The notes below the pieces were generated by a model. That model was not told the origin of the DNA. It saw only the letters and a list, made by a program, of their open reading frames with translations, and ran no database searches. From Flavobacterium cupreum (lineage in GTDB: Bacteria; Bacteroidota; Bacteroidia; Flavobacteriales; Flavobacteriaceae): a stretch of 64,000 nucleotides of DNA. Where the stretch lies: positions 124,001 through 188,000 of the forward strand of contig NZ_QWDM01000009.1 in assembly GCF_003996965.1 (NCBI RefSeq), in the 5' to 3' direction. Position numbers and translations under genes: made by a program. This document shows positions 26,921 through 36,732 of the stretch, in pieces (within the stretch, counting starts at the first letter, position 1; each line of letters begins with the position of its first letter).

Positions 26921-27325
26921 ATGGAACAGAAAATACATCAGGGAAGAAACGTAAAACGCTTCAGGGAAATGCTTGGCATCAAACAGGAAGCATTGGCTTT
27001 TGATTTGGGAAATGACTGGAATCAGAAGAAAATTTCGATGCTGGAGCAAAAAGATGTAATTGAAGATGATATACTGGATCAAATCTCACATGCCTTAAAA
27101 ATTCCTGTGCAAGCTTTTCAGAATTTTGATGAAGAGCAGGCCGTAAATTTTATTTCTAATCAATTCGACAACGGTGCAGTTGGTTATCAAAAGTATGATA
27201 GTTGTTCATTTAATCCAATTGATAAAATTGTTCAGTTATACGATGAAAAAATTGCGTTATACGAGCGTATGCTGAAAGAGAAAGATGAAATGATGGCAAG
27301 GCTTGAAAAATTAATTAATAAATAA
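26921..27325 (+). CDS. Small XRE-type helix-turn-helix protein, tandem copy 1
   Basis: 134 residues from ATG 26921; a TTG at 26909 would add four residues but is less likely. Residues 5-65 form an XRE-like HTH (VKRFREMLGIKQEALAFDLG, then QKKISMLEQKDVI). Residues 66-105 are a linker, and the C-terminus (IVQLYDEKIALYERMLKEKD onward) is a predicted coiled coil, probably for dimerisation. There is no ligand domain. The gene is followed 21 bp later by a near-copy that differs mainly in the linker. It is likely a DNA-binding regulator with an unknown target. Confidence 0.85.
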   Translation: MEQKIHQGRNVKRFREMLGIKQEALAFDLGNDWNQKKISMLEQKDVIEDDILDQISHALKIPVQAFQNFDEEQAVNFISNQFDNGAVGYQKYDSCSFNPIDKIVQLYDEKIALYERMLKEKDEMMARLEKLINK

Positions 27326-27346
27326 GATTCTCAATTGGTAAACATT

Positions 27347-27766
27347 ATGGAACAGAAAATACATCAGGGAAGAAACGTAAAACGCTTCAGGGAAATGCTT
27401 GGCATCAAACAGGAAGCATTGGCTTTTGATTTGGGAAATGACTGGAATCAGAAGAAAATTTCCATGCTGGAGCAGAAAGATGTAATTGAAGAGGATATAC
27501 TGGACCAAATCTCACATGCCTTAAAAATTCCTGTGGAAGCTTTTCAGAATTTTGATGAAGAGCAGGCGGTAAATGTGATTGCGAATACTTATTCATTTCA
27601 GGATTTTAAGGATAACGCGGTGGCTTCTGGATTTAGCTTCCAGCCCTCTTTCAATCCTGTTGATAAAATTGTTCAGTTATACGATGAAAAAATTGCGTTA
27701 TACGAGCGTATGCTAAAAGAGAAAGATGAAATGATGGCAAGGCTTGAAAAATTAATTACTAAATAA
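27347..27766 (+). CDS. Small XRE-type helix-turn-helix protein, tandem copy 2
   Basis: 139 residues from ATG 27347. The first 75 and last 35 residues are almost identical to copy 1, also at DNA level. The middle differs in sequence and length (NVIANTYSFQDFKDNAVASG here versus NFISNQFDNGAVGYQ there). It carries the same HTH and the same C-terminal coiled coil, so the two proteins could form heterodimers. A strong palindrome that ends both this unit and the opposite gene lies 10 bp after the stop. Confidence 0.85.
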   Translation: MEQKIHQGRNVKRFREMLGIKQEALAFDLGNDWNQKKISMLEQKDVIEEDILDQISHALKIPVEAFQNFDEEQAVNVIANTYSFQDFKDNAVASGFSFQPSFNPVDKIVQLYDEKIALYERMLKEKDEMMARLEKLITK

Positions 27767-27775
27767 AAAAACACA

Positions 27776-27824
27776 AATACCATAAAAAAAGAGCTGTACG
27801 ATACAGCTCTTTTTTTATGGTATT
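27776..27824. terminator. Bidirectional terminator between convergent genes
   Basis: A perfect 23-bp inverted repeat with a 3-nt loop (CGA). Its core is GAGCTGTA/TACAGCTC flanked by seven A and seven T, so T runs follow the core stem on both strands. It sits between the HTH pair (plus) and the L,D-transpeptidase gene (minus). Confidence 0.92.
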
Positions 27825-27863
27825 ATTTATGTGAATTATTATTTCTCTATCGCGATACGGCTA

Positions 27864-28466
27864 TCAATAATAAACATACATCATGATTTTCGCATCAGAA
27901 CTTTCAATTACTTTTTCAAGTCTTTTGAAAAACACTTCGTTTACCATCGGGCAACCGTGACTTCTGGCGATGTAATATTCCTGCTCTTCATAAGGAACAG
28001 CTGAATATTGGTGCAGTACAATAGCTCTTTTAAAGGCATTGCTGTTGCTTTCGTCCAGTCCGTTAAGTCTGAAAGCTTTACCAAACATTCCTTTATAGGA
28101 TTTCTCTACCGAATAGCGACCAAGTGAAGTAGAATTGGAATTAGGCTCATTGCTGAATTTCAGCTCTCCTTTTATTCCGGTTTCAGAACCGCAGCCATGA
28201 GCTACAAGTCCCTGATCTAAAATTTTATCATTTTCAAGGTCATATACAAAAAAACGGTTTTTACCGGATTTGATTCTCATATCCACCAAAAAAGCGATTT
28301 TACTGCTGTATCGACGGTCGATAACCGCTGTTGCTTTGATCTCTTTTACGTGATCAGTAAGTCTCATTATTTCGAGTTCCGTAATGGTCTCCATTTCGCT
28401 GGTTCCTCTGTTGTAGGTAGTAAAAGAGCACAGGCTAACAAAAAGTGAAATAAAAAATATTTTCAT
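27864..28466 (-). CDS. L,D-transpeptidase-like (YkuD_2 type) exported protein
   Basis: 200 residues with an N-terminal signal sequence (MKIFFISLFVSLCSFTTY). The domain has GLVAHGCGSETG and a C-terminal ARSHGCPMV with the probable catalytic Cys172 preceded by His170. This pattern belongs to the murein L,D-transpeptidase catalytic-domain family found in Bacteroidota, not to classic YkuD (SxGCxR). The family is expected to act on peptidoglycan in the periplasm, but its exact reaction is not established to my knowledge. The gene is alone, ending at the bidirectional terminator. A TATTTTTG -7-like box reads toward it at 28550-28543 without a clear -33 element. Confidence 0.85.
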   Translation of the reverse strand: MKIFFISLFVSLCSFTTYNRGTSEMETITELEIMRLTDHVKEIKATAVIDRRYSSKIAFLVDMRIKSGKNRFFVYDLENDKILDQGLVAHGCGSETGIKGELKFSNEPNSNSTSLGRYSVEKSYKGMFGKAFRLNGLDESNSNAFKRAIVLHQYSAVPYEEQEYYIARSHGCPMVNEVFFKRLEKVIESSDAKIMMYVYY

Positions 28467-28646
28467 ACGCAGTCTGATAAGTTATAAAGAAGGATTTGGG
28501 ATAAAATGCTTTAAAACGTAATACTTTCATTACTTGATGTTGCAAAAATAGAAAAAATATTTACATAATTCCCATGTCTGCACTGTTAAATTTTATGTAA
28601 ATATTTGAAAACGTGTTCAATAAACCACTAAAACGTGCACAATATG

Positions 28647-29882
28647 TTAAATTGGAAGGTAAATATTGAACTTTACCCCTTCCATCGGAACGCCCGATGC
28701 CGTTATAAAACCATTATGGTTCTCCACGATTTTTTTTACAATTGCCAGACCAATCCCTGTTCCTTCATAAATATCCCGGCCGTGTAACCTTTGGAAAACG
28801 CCAAAAATCTTTTCGTTATGCTGCGATTCAAATCCTATTCCGTTGTCTTCAAAGGTAATGTGGCAGTATTTTTCGTGAGGAGACAGTTTTTCATTTTCCA
28901 ATGCCGCACCGTCAGTGATGGTGCTTTTAATGGTGATCTGCAAAGGCGTATCTTTTTTGGCAAATTTGATGGCATTGCTTAATAAATTTTCCATCAGCTG
29001 CACAAACTGAAACGGAATAACATCTATTTTTCCGTTAAAATCTGTTTCGATTACTACTTTCTTTTCCTGAATATTTTCGCGCAGTGCTTCCTTTACATCC
29101 GCAAGGATGATATTGAGGTCGGTGCTTTCAAATTTCCGGTCTATAATATTGGTTCGGGAGAATGTCAGCAAGCTGTTAATCAGTTCTCTCATTCGGGTTG
29201 TCGAATACAAAATCCGGTCAAATTTCAGTTTTCCGTCAGGGGAAAGATTCGGATATTCGTTCGTCAGGATCACATTTGCAAACGTTTGTATTTTGCGCAG
29301 GGGTTCCTGCAAATCATGACTGGAGATATAGGTAAAAGCATCCAGTTCCATGTTTTTGTTCTTCAGTTCTGCTGCATGTTTTTCGATTGCTGCATATTGG
29401 GCAGCAAGCGTTTTATTCGCTTTTAAAATAATTTCGTTTAATCGCGTAGCTTCTTCTTCCTTAACGCGTAATTCCAGGTTTTTCTTAAACAGCTCGGTAA
29501 AAACCATCACTTTGGCCTGCAGTATTTCGGGCGACAGGGGCTTAATCATATAATCTACCGCACCGGACTGATATCCTTTAAAAATATACTCGGTAGTATC
29601 CATATTGGCGGTAAGGAAAATAATCGGGACATGTTTAAGCTTCTCACTCTGACGAATAAGTTCTGCTGTTTCAAAACCGTCCATTAACGGCATTTGCACA
29701 TCCATTAAGATGATTGCAAAATCCTGATTTTTCAGCAAAATCCGCAGGGCATCTTTTCCGGAAGATGCCTCGACGAATTTATAACCTCTGTCAGCCAGGA
29801 CTACCTGTAAGGAAAGCAGATTTTCTTTTTTATCATCCACAATCAGAATTTTGATCGGGCCATCTGCAGTGCTGTTTTTCAT
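28647..29882 (-). CDS. Receiver-histidine kinase protein (REC - HisKA - HATPase)
   Basis: 411 residues, no membrane segment. The receiver at 10-125 has the acidic pair in LIVDDKKEN, Asp61 in ILMDVQMPLMDG and Lys in MIKPLSP. A short coiled coil (about 130-180) leads to HisKA with SSHDLQEPLRK (His near 190) and a HATPase with NAIKFAKK, EDNGIGFE and GTGIGLAIVKKIVENHNG. Receiver-first kinases usually act as mid-relay proteins whose kinase activity depends on receiver phosphorylation. It is the last gene of the signalling cluster, 10 bp after the HAMP-repeat hybrid kinase, which is its most likely partner. There is no DNA-binding output. Confidence 0.92.
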   Translation of the reverse strand: MKNSTADGPIKILIVDDKKENLLSLQVVLADRGYKFVEASSGKDALRILLKNQDFAIILMDVQMPLMDGFETAELIRQSEKLKHVPIIFLTANMDTTEYIFKGYQSGAVDYMIKPLSPEILQAKVMVFTELFKKNLELRVKEEEATRLNEIILKANKTLAAQYAAIEKHAAELKNKNMELDAFTYISSHDLQEPLRKIQTFANVILTNEYPNLSPDGKLKFDRILYSTTRMRELINSLLTFSRTNIIDRKFESTDLNIILADVKEALRENIQEKKVVIETDFNGKIDVIPFQFVQLMENLLSNAIKFAKKDTPLQITIKSTITDGAALENEKLSPHEKYCHITFEDNGIGFESQHNEKIFGVFQRLHGRDIYEGTGIGLAIVKKIVENHNGFITASGVPMEGVKFNIYLPI

Positions 29883-29892
29883 TCGATATTAA

Positions 29893-32800
29893 TTATTTAA
29901 GCCATACACGCATCAACGTGGATAATTGTTCAACATTTACAGGTTTTGTCATATAATCTGAAGCCCCCGATTCAATACAGCGCTGCCTGTCCCCTTTCAT
30001 GGCTTTTGCCGTTACGGCGATAATAGTCAGATCTTTATGTCTTGGGTCTTTTCTAATGTGTTTCATGGTTTCATATCCATCCATTTCCGGCATCATAATA
30101 TCCATTAAAACAATATCTATTGCCTCGTCTTCATTGAGAAGATCAATGGCTTCCTGACCACTTTCGGCACTGATAACATCAAGACCGTAGCGCTCTAATG
30201 CGGTTGTCAGGGCAAATAAATTTCGAACATCGTCATCGACCAAAAGTACTTTTTTACCCTGTAATACATCTTCTTTTAAATAAAAAGATTCAATTCTTTC
30301 GCGCATCAGTTCCGGAAGTTCCTTATGGACACGGTGCATAAACAGGGCCGTCTGATCTACCAGTTCTTCTATAGAATCTACGCTTTTGACAATAATGCTG
30401 TGGGCAAACCGGTTCAGTTTTGCTTTTTGCTGCTTGTTGACATCTCCGGCAGAATGCACAATAATCGCTGTTTCCTGTCCTGCAATATTATTTTCGAGAT
30501 CATTAATAAGATCTAAACCGTCTGCATCCGGCAATACCAAATCTAAGATAATACAATCAAATGATTTTTTTCCTAATAAAGTAACGGCTTCTTTGGCTGT
30601 TTTTGCTGCCGAAACCACAATATCATCTCCGCTTACGGCTTCCAGTATTCTGTTCAGCTCTGCCTCGTTGTCGTCTACGACCAGCAGATTTTTGATCTTC
30701 TTGTTTTTAAAGTCATGAATATCATTAAATAACTGTGTCAGCGAATCATTTTTTACCGGTTTCAGCAGAAAGTTTCTCGCACCGCGTTTCAGTCCTTTGT
30801 TGCGTTCATCTTCACCGGAAATAATATAAACGGGAATATGGCGTAAATTGAAATCGGTTTTCAAACGGTCCAGGATTTTCCAGCCGCTGGTATCCGGCAT
30901 GTTAAGGTCCATGGTGATCGCGTGCGGATGAAACTGATTGATAAAGTCAATAACGTCGTTCCCTTTTGTCGTCACAATCGCTTTAATGCCATTATTATGG
31001 GCCTGTTCTAACATGATTTTAGCAAAAGTAAGGTTGTCTTCCGCAATCAGTAACACTTTATCGTTTGGCTTTATATCGGTTCGGTCATCGCCTACCTCAT
31101 CCACAAAGAACAAATCAATATCAGATCTGTTGAATTTTTCTGACGGTAACGATTTGATACGGCCTTTCTGATCGGCTTCTTCAGTGACATCGATATTTTC
31201 AATTTCGGCAATATGTACAAATTTCAAAGGCAAAAATAACGTAAACTTACTTCCCACATTATTTTCGCTTTCCAGTTCAATACTTCCGCCTAATAAATCC
31301 GACAGTCCACGGCTAATGGACAGTCCCAGACCTGTACCGCCATATTTACGGCTGGTCGAACCTTCCGCCTGCTGGAAGGCTTCAAAAATGATGTTTTGCT
31401 TTTCTTTCGAAATTCCAATTCCGGTATCTGAAATTTCAAAAGCGACCACCGCTTCTGCATTTTCAAGGCTGATGTTATTGGTTTTCCAATTGTTGTTGGC
31501 TTTGTATATTTTAAGTTTAACTTCTCCTTTTTCGGTAAACTTGAAGGAGTTGGAAAGCAGGTTTTTCAGGATTTGATTTAAACGTTGTGAATCGGTTTCC
31601 ATCAATTCCGGAAGATTGTCGTCCATTATAATATTAAAACGAAGGTGTTTGGCTTCTGAAATCGGATTGAAAGTAGAAGCTACAAATCGGCTGATTTCTT
31701 CAAAACTAATCGGATTGTAATCCACGGAAATGTATCCGGATTCAATTTTGGATAAGTCAAGAATATCGTTAATCAGCTGGATAAGGTCATCCCCGCACGA
31801 ATTGATTGTTTTTGCAAACTGAATTTGTTTTTCAGATAAATTTCCGTCACGATTCGCAATCAGTTCATTCGCTAAAATCTGCAAACTGTTTAACGGCGTT
31901 CTTAACTCGTGCGACATATTCGCAAGGAATTCCGATTTGTATTTGGAGGTTAAAGTCAGCTGATCGGCTTTTTCTTCCAGTGCTTTTCTGGCTACCTCAA
32001 CTTCCTGGTTTTTAAGCTCTACCTCTTCTTTCTGGTTCGCTAATAAAAAGGCTTTTTCTTCCAGTTCCTCGTTCGTATTTTTCAATACTTCCTGCTGGCT
32101 TTTCAGCTCTCCTGCCAATGATTGTGACTGTACCAGCAATTCTTCGGTTCTGGAGTTCGATTCGATCGTATTCAGTACAATACCGATACTTTCTGTTAAT
32201 CCTTCCAGGAAATCGAGATGCGTCTCACTGAACGTATCCAGCGATGCCAGTTCGATAACCGCTTTTAACTGGCCTTCAAATAATACGGGCAGGATAATAA
32301 CGTCTTTGGGTTTGGCATCTCCAAGGCCCGAATTGATTCTGATATAATCTTTGGGTACATTGCTCAGAATAATTCTTTCTTTTTCTACAGCAACCTGTCC
32401 AATCAGTCCTTCTCCCATCGCGTACTGCGTCGGGGAATTTTTTCTTTTAATATAGGCATACGAAGCAATCAGGTTTAATTTGGAATCCATGAATTGTTCG
32501 TCTTCCTGCAGGATATAAAACAATCCGTGCTGGGCGGTCACCACCGTTGCCAGCTCTGACAGGATTTTTTTGGTCACCGAATTCAGTTCTTTTTGCCCCT
32601 GAAGCATCTGGGTAAATTTCGCCAGATTCGATTTTAACCAGTCCTGTTCCTGATTTCTCAAAGTGGTGGCTTTCAGGTTCGAAATCATCTGGTTGATGGT
32701 ATCTTTCAGGGCCTCAACCTCTCCTTTGGCTTCCACACCAATGGTTCGCGTTAAATCTCCCTGTGTTACCGCAGAAGCCACCTCAGAAATCGCACGTACC

Positions 32801-35800
32801 TGAGTGGTAAGATTCGCCGCCAGCTGATTTACGTTTTCTGTTAAGTTTTTCCAGGTTCCTGATGCTCCCGGTACGTTGGCCTGGCCTCCCAGTTTTCCTT
32901 CGGCTCCCACCTCTCTCGCCACGGTAGTTACCTGATCGGAGAAGGTTGCGAGCGTATCAATCATTTCGTTGATAGTATCTGTTAATTGGGCCACCTCCCC
33001 TTTGGCATCAATTGATAATTTTTGTTTTAAGTTTCCTTTGGCTACAGAAGTTACTACTTTGGCGATTCCACGAACCTGTGAGGTTAAGTTGGAGGCCATT
33101 AAGTTAACCGAATCTGTTAAATCTTTCCAGGTTCCGGCAACCCCTTTCACTTCCGACTGTCCTCCCAGTTTTCCTTCGGTTCCTACCTCACGCGCCACAC
33201 GCGTTACCTCGGAGGCAAAAGAGTTCAGCTGTTCCACCATCGTATTGAAGGTGTTTTTCAAATCCAGGATCTCTCCTTTTACGTCAACCGTAATCGGTTT
33301 CGAAAGGTCGCCATTGGCTACGGCTTTGGTCACCTCGGCAATATTACGCACCTGATCGGTTAAGTTCGATGCCATCTGATTCACCGAATCCGTTAAATCT
33401 TTCCAGGTTCCGGCAACTCCCGGTACGAACGCCTGTCCGCCCAGTTTTCCGTCCGTTCCTACCTCACGCGCCACACGGGTTACCTCGGAGGCGAAGGCAC
33501 GCAGCTGATCCACCATCGTATTTACGGTTTCCTTCAATTGCAGGATTTCTCCACGAACGTCTGCGGTAATTTTTTTCGACATATCCCCGTTGGCCACGGC
33601 AATCGTTACTTCGGCAATGTTACGCACCTGAGTGGTTAAGTTACCTGCCATCTGATTCACCGAATCGGTTAAATCTTTCCAGGTTCCCGCAACACCCGGC
33701 ACATTCGCCTGGCCTCCCAGTTTTCCTTCGGTTCCTACCTCACGCGCCACACGGGTTACCTCGGAGGCAAATTCACGAAGCTGATCCACCATCGTATTTA
33801 GGGTTTCTTTCAATTGAAGAATTTCCCCGCGAACGTCCACGGTAATTTTTCGGGACATATCCCCATTGGCTACCGCAATCGCCACATCGGCAATATTACG
33901 AACCTGGGCGGTTAAGTTCCCCGCCATCTGATTCACCGAATCGGTTAAATCTTTCCAAGTTCCGGCAACTCCCGGTACATTCGCCTGACCTCCCAGTTTT
34001 CCTTCGGTTCCTACCTCTCTCGATACACGGGTTACTTCCGAAGCAAAGCCCCGCAGCTGATCTACCATCGTGTTAATCGTATTTTTTAGCTCTAAGATTT
34101 CTCCTTTTACGTCAACGGTAATCTGGAGCGATAAATCGCCTTTTGCTACCGCTGTGGTTACTTCGGCAATGTTACGTACTTGTCCGGTAAGATTCGATGC
34201 CATCTGGTTTACCGAATCTGTTAAATCCTTCCAGGTTCCTCCAACACCTTCCACCTGCGCCTGACCTCCCAGTTTTCCTTCGGTTCCTACCTCACGCGCC
34301 ACACGGGTTACTTCCGAGGCGAACGAGTTCAGCTGGCCTACCATCGTATTAATGGTATTTTTAAGCTCGAGGATCTCTCCTTTTGTATCTACGGTAATCT
34401 GACGTGATAAATCGCCTTTGGCTACCGCTGTGGTTACCTCGGCAATATTACGCACCTGGCCGGTTAAGTTGGACGCCATCTGATTCACCGAGTCCGTTAA
34501 ATCTTTCCAGGTCCCCCCAACTCCTTTTACTTTTGCCTGGCCTCCCAGTTTTCCTTCGGTACCTACCTCAAGTGCCACACGCGTAACCTCTGAAGAGAAG
34601 GAGTTCAGCTGATCCACCATCGTATTAATGGTTTTCTTCAGCTCCAGGATTTCTCCTTCGGCTACAGCCGTAATTTTTTTCGAAAGGTCACCATTCGCTA
34701 CCGCCGTTGTTACCTCGGCAATGTTTCGTACCTGACCGGTTAGGTTAGAAGCCATCTGATTCACCGAATCGGTTAAATCTTTCCAGGTTCCCCCAACTCC
34801 TTTTACTTTTGCCTGGCCTCCCAGCTTTCCTTCTGAACCTACCTCACGCGCCACACGCGTTACCTCGGCTCCAAAAGAGTTCAGCTGATCCACCATCGTA
34901 TTAATGGTATTTTTAAGTTCCAGGATTTCTCCCGCAACGTTTACGGTAATTTTCTTGGATAAATCTCCTTTGGCTACCGCTGTGGTTACCTCGGCAATAT
35001 TACGTACCTGTCCCGTTAAGTTGGATGCCATCTGATTTACCGAATCCGTTAAATCTTTCCAAACCCCACCGACACCACGCACTCTTGCCTGGCCTCCCAG
35101 TTTTCCTTCCGATCCCACCTCTACGGCCACACGGGTCACCTCGGAAGAAAAGGAATTCAGCTGATCCACCATGGTGTTGATAGTATTTTTAAGTTCGAGG
35201 ATTTCCCCTTTTACGTCAACGGTAATTTTTTTCGATAAATCTCCTTTGGCTACCGCCGTGGTTACATCGGCAATATTACGTACCTGTCCGGTTAAGTTAG
35301 AAGCCATCTGATTTACCGAATCCGTTAAATCTTTCCAGGTTCCCCCGACTCCTTTTACCTGTGCCTGTCCGCCCAGTTTTCCCTCAGTACCTACCTCACG
35401 TGCCACACGCGTTACCTCAGAGGAGAACGAGTTCAGCTGATCCACCATGGTATTGATGGTATTTTTTAATTCTAAGATTTCTCCTTTTACGTCAACGGTA
35501 ATCTTTTTGGATAAATCTCCTTTTGCTACCGCCGTGGTTACATCGGCAATATTACGTACCTGACCGGTTAAGTTAGAGGCCATCTTATTTACGGAGTCGG
35601 TCAAATCTTTCCAAACTCCTCCAACTCCCCTCACTTTTGCCTGACCTCCCAATTTACCTTCTGTACCTACCTCACGTGCCACACGGGTCACCTCCATGGA
35701 AAACAGGTTCAGCTGTTTTACCATTCCGTTTACCTCTTTGGCAATCCTTAAGAATTCTCCCTGAAGCGGATTCCCTTCAATAGACAGCGGCATCTCCTGC

Positions 35801-36252
35801 GATAAGTTTCCTTTTGCCACCGAGGTAATTACGTGTGCAATTTCGATGGTAGGATGCACCAGATCCGAAATAAGCGTGTTTACCGAATCTACACAGGAAC
35901 TCCAGGAGCCCCTTGCACCATCAAGGGCTACCCTGTTGGTTAATTTTCCCTGTTTACCAATGCTTTTCCCTACTTTCTGAAATTCAAAAACCATTCTTTC
36001 ATTAAGATCGATGATTTCATTTAAAGTATCACAGATCGATCTTTTAATTCCGTTCTGATCGGTTGGGAAACGTTGCGTAAAATTACCATTTTTGACTTTC
36101 AGCAAGATCTTTAAAAACTCTGCATCGGTTAAGATAGATTCTTCTGCGGCTGCCTTTTTTGTTTTATTTTTTACTGGTTTTTCACCGGAAACAATAGGAA
36201 GAGCCAGTACTATTTCTGCAGCCTCTTTCTTATTTTCTTTTACTTTTTTCAT
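29893..36252 (-). CDS. Giant soluble hybrid kinase: HAMP-type repeats - GAF - HisKA - HATPase - three receivers
   Basis: 2119 residues without signal peptide or membrane segment. After a Lys-rich start and one to two divergent units (about 40-205), eleven 92-residue HAMP-type units run from 206 to about 1217. Each carries WKDLTDSVN, NLTxQVRNIA and GEILxLKxTxNTMV. A GAF domain covers about 1230-1390, a coiled coil 1390-1440, HisKA 1445-1515 ([10 protein letters not shown]) and HATPase 1560-1685 ([12 protein letters not shown]). Three receivers follow near 1730-1845 (TMDLNMPD), 1857-1975 (ILDLVLPD) and 1997-2117 ([11 protein letters not shown]). The design resembles fungal group III (Nik1-type) osmosensing kinases and their bacterial relatives, where poly-HAMP arrays act as the sensor and switch. 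Small gaps (45 and 10 bp) tie it to the receiver upstream and the receiver-kinase downstream. The signal is unknown. Confidence 0.94.
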   Translation of the reverse strand: MKKVKENKKEAAEIVLALPIVSGEKPVKNKTKKAAAEESILTDAEFLKILLKVKNGNFTQRFPTDQNGIKRSICDTLNEIIDLNERMVFEFQKVGKSIGKQGKLTNRVALDGARGSWSSCVDSVNTLISDLVHPTIEIAHVITSVAKGNLSQEMPLSIEGNPLQGEFLRIAKEVNGMVKQLNLFSMEVTRVAREVGTEGKLGGQAKVRGVGGVWKDLTDSVNKMASNLTGQVRNIADVTTAVAKGDLSKKITVDVKGEILELKNTINTMVDQLNSFSSEVTRVAREVGTEGKLGGQAQVKGVGGTWKDLTDSVNQMASNLTGQVRNIADVTTAVAKGDLSKKITVDVKGEILELKNTINTMVDQLNSFSSEVTRVAVEVGSEGKLGGQARVRGVGGVWKDLTDSVNQMASNLTGQVRNIAEVTTAVAKGDLSKKITVNVAGEILELKNTINTMVDQLNSFGAEVTRVAREVGSEGKLGGQAKVKGVGGTWKDLTDSVNQMASNLTGQVRNIAEVTTAVANGDLSKKITAVAEGEILELKKTINTMVDQLNSFSSEVTRVALEVGTEGKLGGQAKVKGVGGTWKDLTDSVNQMASNLTGQVRNIAEVTTAVAKGDLSRQITVDTKGEILELKNTINTMVGQLNSFASEVTRVAREVGTEGKLGGQAQVEGVGGTWKDLTDSVNQMASNLTGQVRNIAEVTTAVAKGDLSLQITVDVKGEILELKNTINTMVDQLRGFASEVTRVSREVGTEGKLGGQANVPGVAGTWKDLTDSVNQMAGNLTAQVRNIADVAIAVANGDMSRKITVDVRGEILQLKETLNTMVDQLREFASEVTRVAREVGTEGKLGGQANVPGVAGTWKDLTDSVNQMAGNLTTQVRNIAEVTIAVANGDMSKKITADVRGEILQLKETVNTMVDQLRAFASEVTRVAREVGTDGKLGGQAFVPGVAGTWKDLTDSVNQMASNLTDQVRNIAEVTKAVANGDLSKPITVDVKGEILDLKNTFNTMVEQLNSFASEVTRVAREVGTEGKLGGQSEVKGVAGTWKDLTDSVNLMASNLTSQVRGIAKVVTSVAKGNLKQKLSIDAKGEVAQLTDTINEMIDTLATFSDQVTTVAREVGAEGKLGGQANVPGASGTWKNLTENVNQLAANLTTQVRAISEVASAVTQGDLTRTIGVEAKGEVEALKDTINQMISNLKATTLRNQEQDWLKSNLAKFTQMLQGQKELNSVTKKILSELATVVTAQHGLFYILQEDEQFMDSKLNLIASYAYIKRKNSPTQYAMGEGLIGQVAVEKERIILSNVPKDYIRINSGLGDAKPKDVIILPVLFEGQLKAVIELASLDTFSETHLDFLEGLTESIGIVLNTIESNSRTEELLVQSQSLAGELKSQQEVLKNTNEELEEKAFLLANQKEEVELKNQEVEVARKALEEKADQLTLTSKYKSEFLANMSHELRTPLNSLQILANELIANRDGNLSEKQIQFAKTINSCGDDLIQLINDILDLSKIESGYISVDYNPISFEEISRFVASTFNPISEAKHLRFNIIMDDNLPELMETDSQRLNQILKNLLSNSFKFTEKGEVKLKIYKANNNWKTNNISLENAEAVVAFEISDTGIGISKEKQNIIFEAFQQAEGSTSRKYGGTGLGLSISRGLSDLLGGSIELESENNVGSKFTLFLPLKFVHIAEIENIDVTEEADQKGRIKSLPSEKFNRSDIDLFFVDEVGDDRTDIKPNDKVLLIAEDNLTFAKIMLEQAHNNGIKAIVTTKGNDVIDFINQFHPHAITMDLNMPDTSGWKILDRLKTDFNLRHIPVYIISGEDERNKGLKRGARNFLLKPVKNDSLTQLFNDIHDFKNKKIKNLLVVDDNEAELNRILEAVSGDDIVVSAAKTAKEAVTLLGKKSFDCIILDLVLPDADGLDLINDLENNIAGQETAIIVHSAGDVNKQQKAKLNRFAHSIIVKSVDSIEELVDQTALFMHRVHKELPELMRERIESFYLKEDVLQGKKVLLVDDDVRNLFALTTALERYGLDVISAESGQEAIDLLNEDEAIDIVLMDIMMPEMDGYETMKHIRKDPRHKDLTIIAVTAKAMKGDRQRCIESGASDYMTKPVNVEQLSTLMRVWLK
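32602..35637 (-). repeat. Eleven tandem 276-bp coding repeats (HAMP units)
   Basis: The period is 276 bp (92 codons) and is strictly kept. The nine or ten units at the N-terminal end of the protein (higher coordinates) are very similar at DNA level; for example, the segment encoding WKDLTDSVN recurs with only a few changes. The last two units (lower coordinates) are more diverged. Copy number is likely to vary by recombination and to be collapsed in short-read assemblies. Confidence 0.93.
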
Positions 36253-36297
36253 GTTCTCAATTCTTTTATAGAATGATTAAAAAATTATAAGCCAATC

Positions 36298-36729
36298 CTA
36301 AATACTTTCGTCAAGCAATATTTTCCTTAAGTGAAATTGTACGAAGGCATCCATAGAATCTGATCTTTTTGTATTCTCTGTATAGTTAAGCGGTTTTATG
36401 ATATACCCTGATATTCCGAGTTTTTCGGCTTCCAGGCGGTCATCTCCTTCTGAGGAAGTGGTCATGATAAACACTTTTAAATCGGTGAGGTTTTTATCTT
36501 CCCTGATTACTTTCAGAAATTCTATTCCGTTCATTCGGGGCATGTTGATATCTAAAAGTATCACATCGGGAACTAATCCTAAATTGACATCCCTAAGCAT
36601 TTTTAAGGCTTCAATGCCATTGTACGCCGAATGAAGCACATAGTCACTTTCTAATTTCTTTAAAGATCGCTCAACGCTTATGATATCGAGCTCATCGTCC
36701 TCGATTAATAAAATGGTTGGTTTTTTCAT
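36298..36729 (-). CDS. Single-domain response regulator (Rcp1-like)
   Basis: 143 residues forming just one receiver: ILLIEDDELD at the start, phospho-acceptor Asp in VILLDINMPRMNG (near residue 61), MTTSSEGDD for the Thr/Ser switch and IIKPLNY for the conserved Lys. There is no output domain. It starts 3 bp after the stop of the CHASE3-type kinase, so the two are surely co-expressed. It lies 45 bp before the giant hybrid kinase. It probably carries phosphate between these kinases or to a partner protein. Confidence 0.93.
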   Translation of the reverse strand: MKKPTILLIEDDELDIISVERSLKKLESDYVLHSAYNGIEALKMLRDVNLGLVPDVILLDINMPRMNGIEFLKVIREDKNLTDLKVFIMTTSSEGDDRLEAEKLGISGYIIKPLNYTENTKRSDSMDAFVQFHLRKILLDESI

Positions 36730-36732
36730 AAC

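Larger units (their letters stand above)
26921..27766 (+). repeat. Tandem gene duplication (two HTH copies, offset 426 bp)
   Basis: The 5' part of each copy (about 220 bp) and the 3' part (about 105 bp) are nearly identical, while the 70-90 bp between them are unrelated in sequence and length. This suggests either a recent duplication with fast divergence of the linker or homogenisation of the two ends by recombination. Confidence 0.85.

Noticed and set aside
32602..35637. Tandem repeats as non-coding satellite
   Set aside because: The period is exactly 92 codons and the frame is open through all units, so they are protein repeats.
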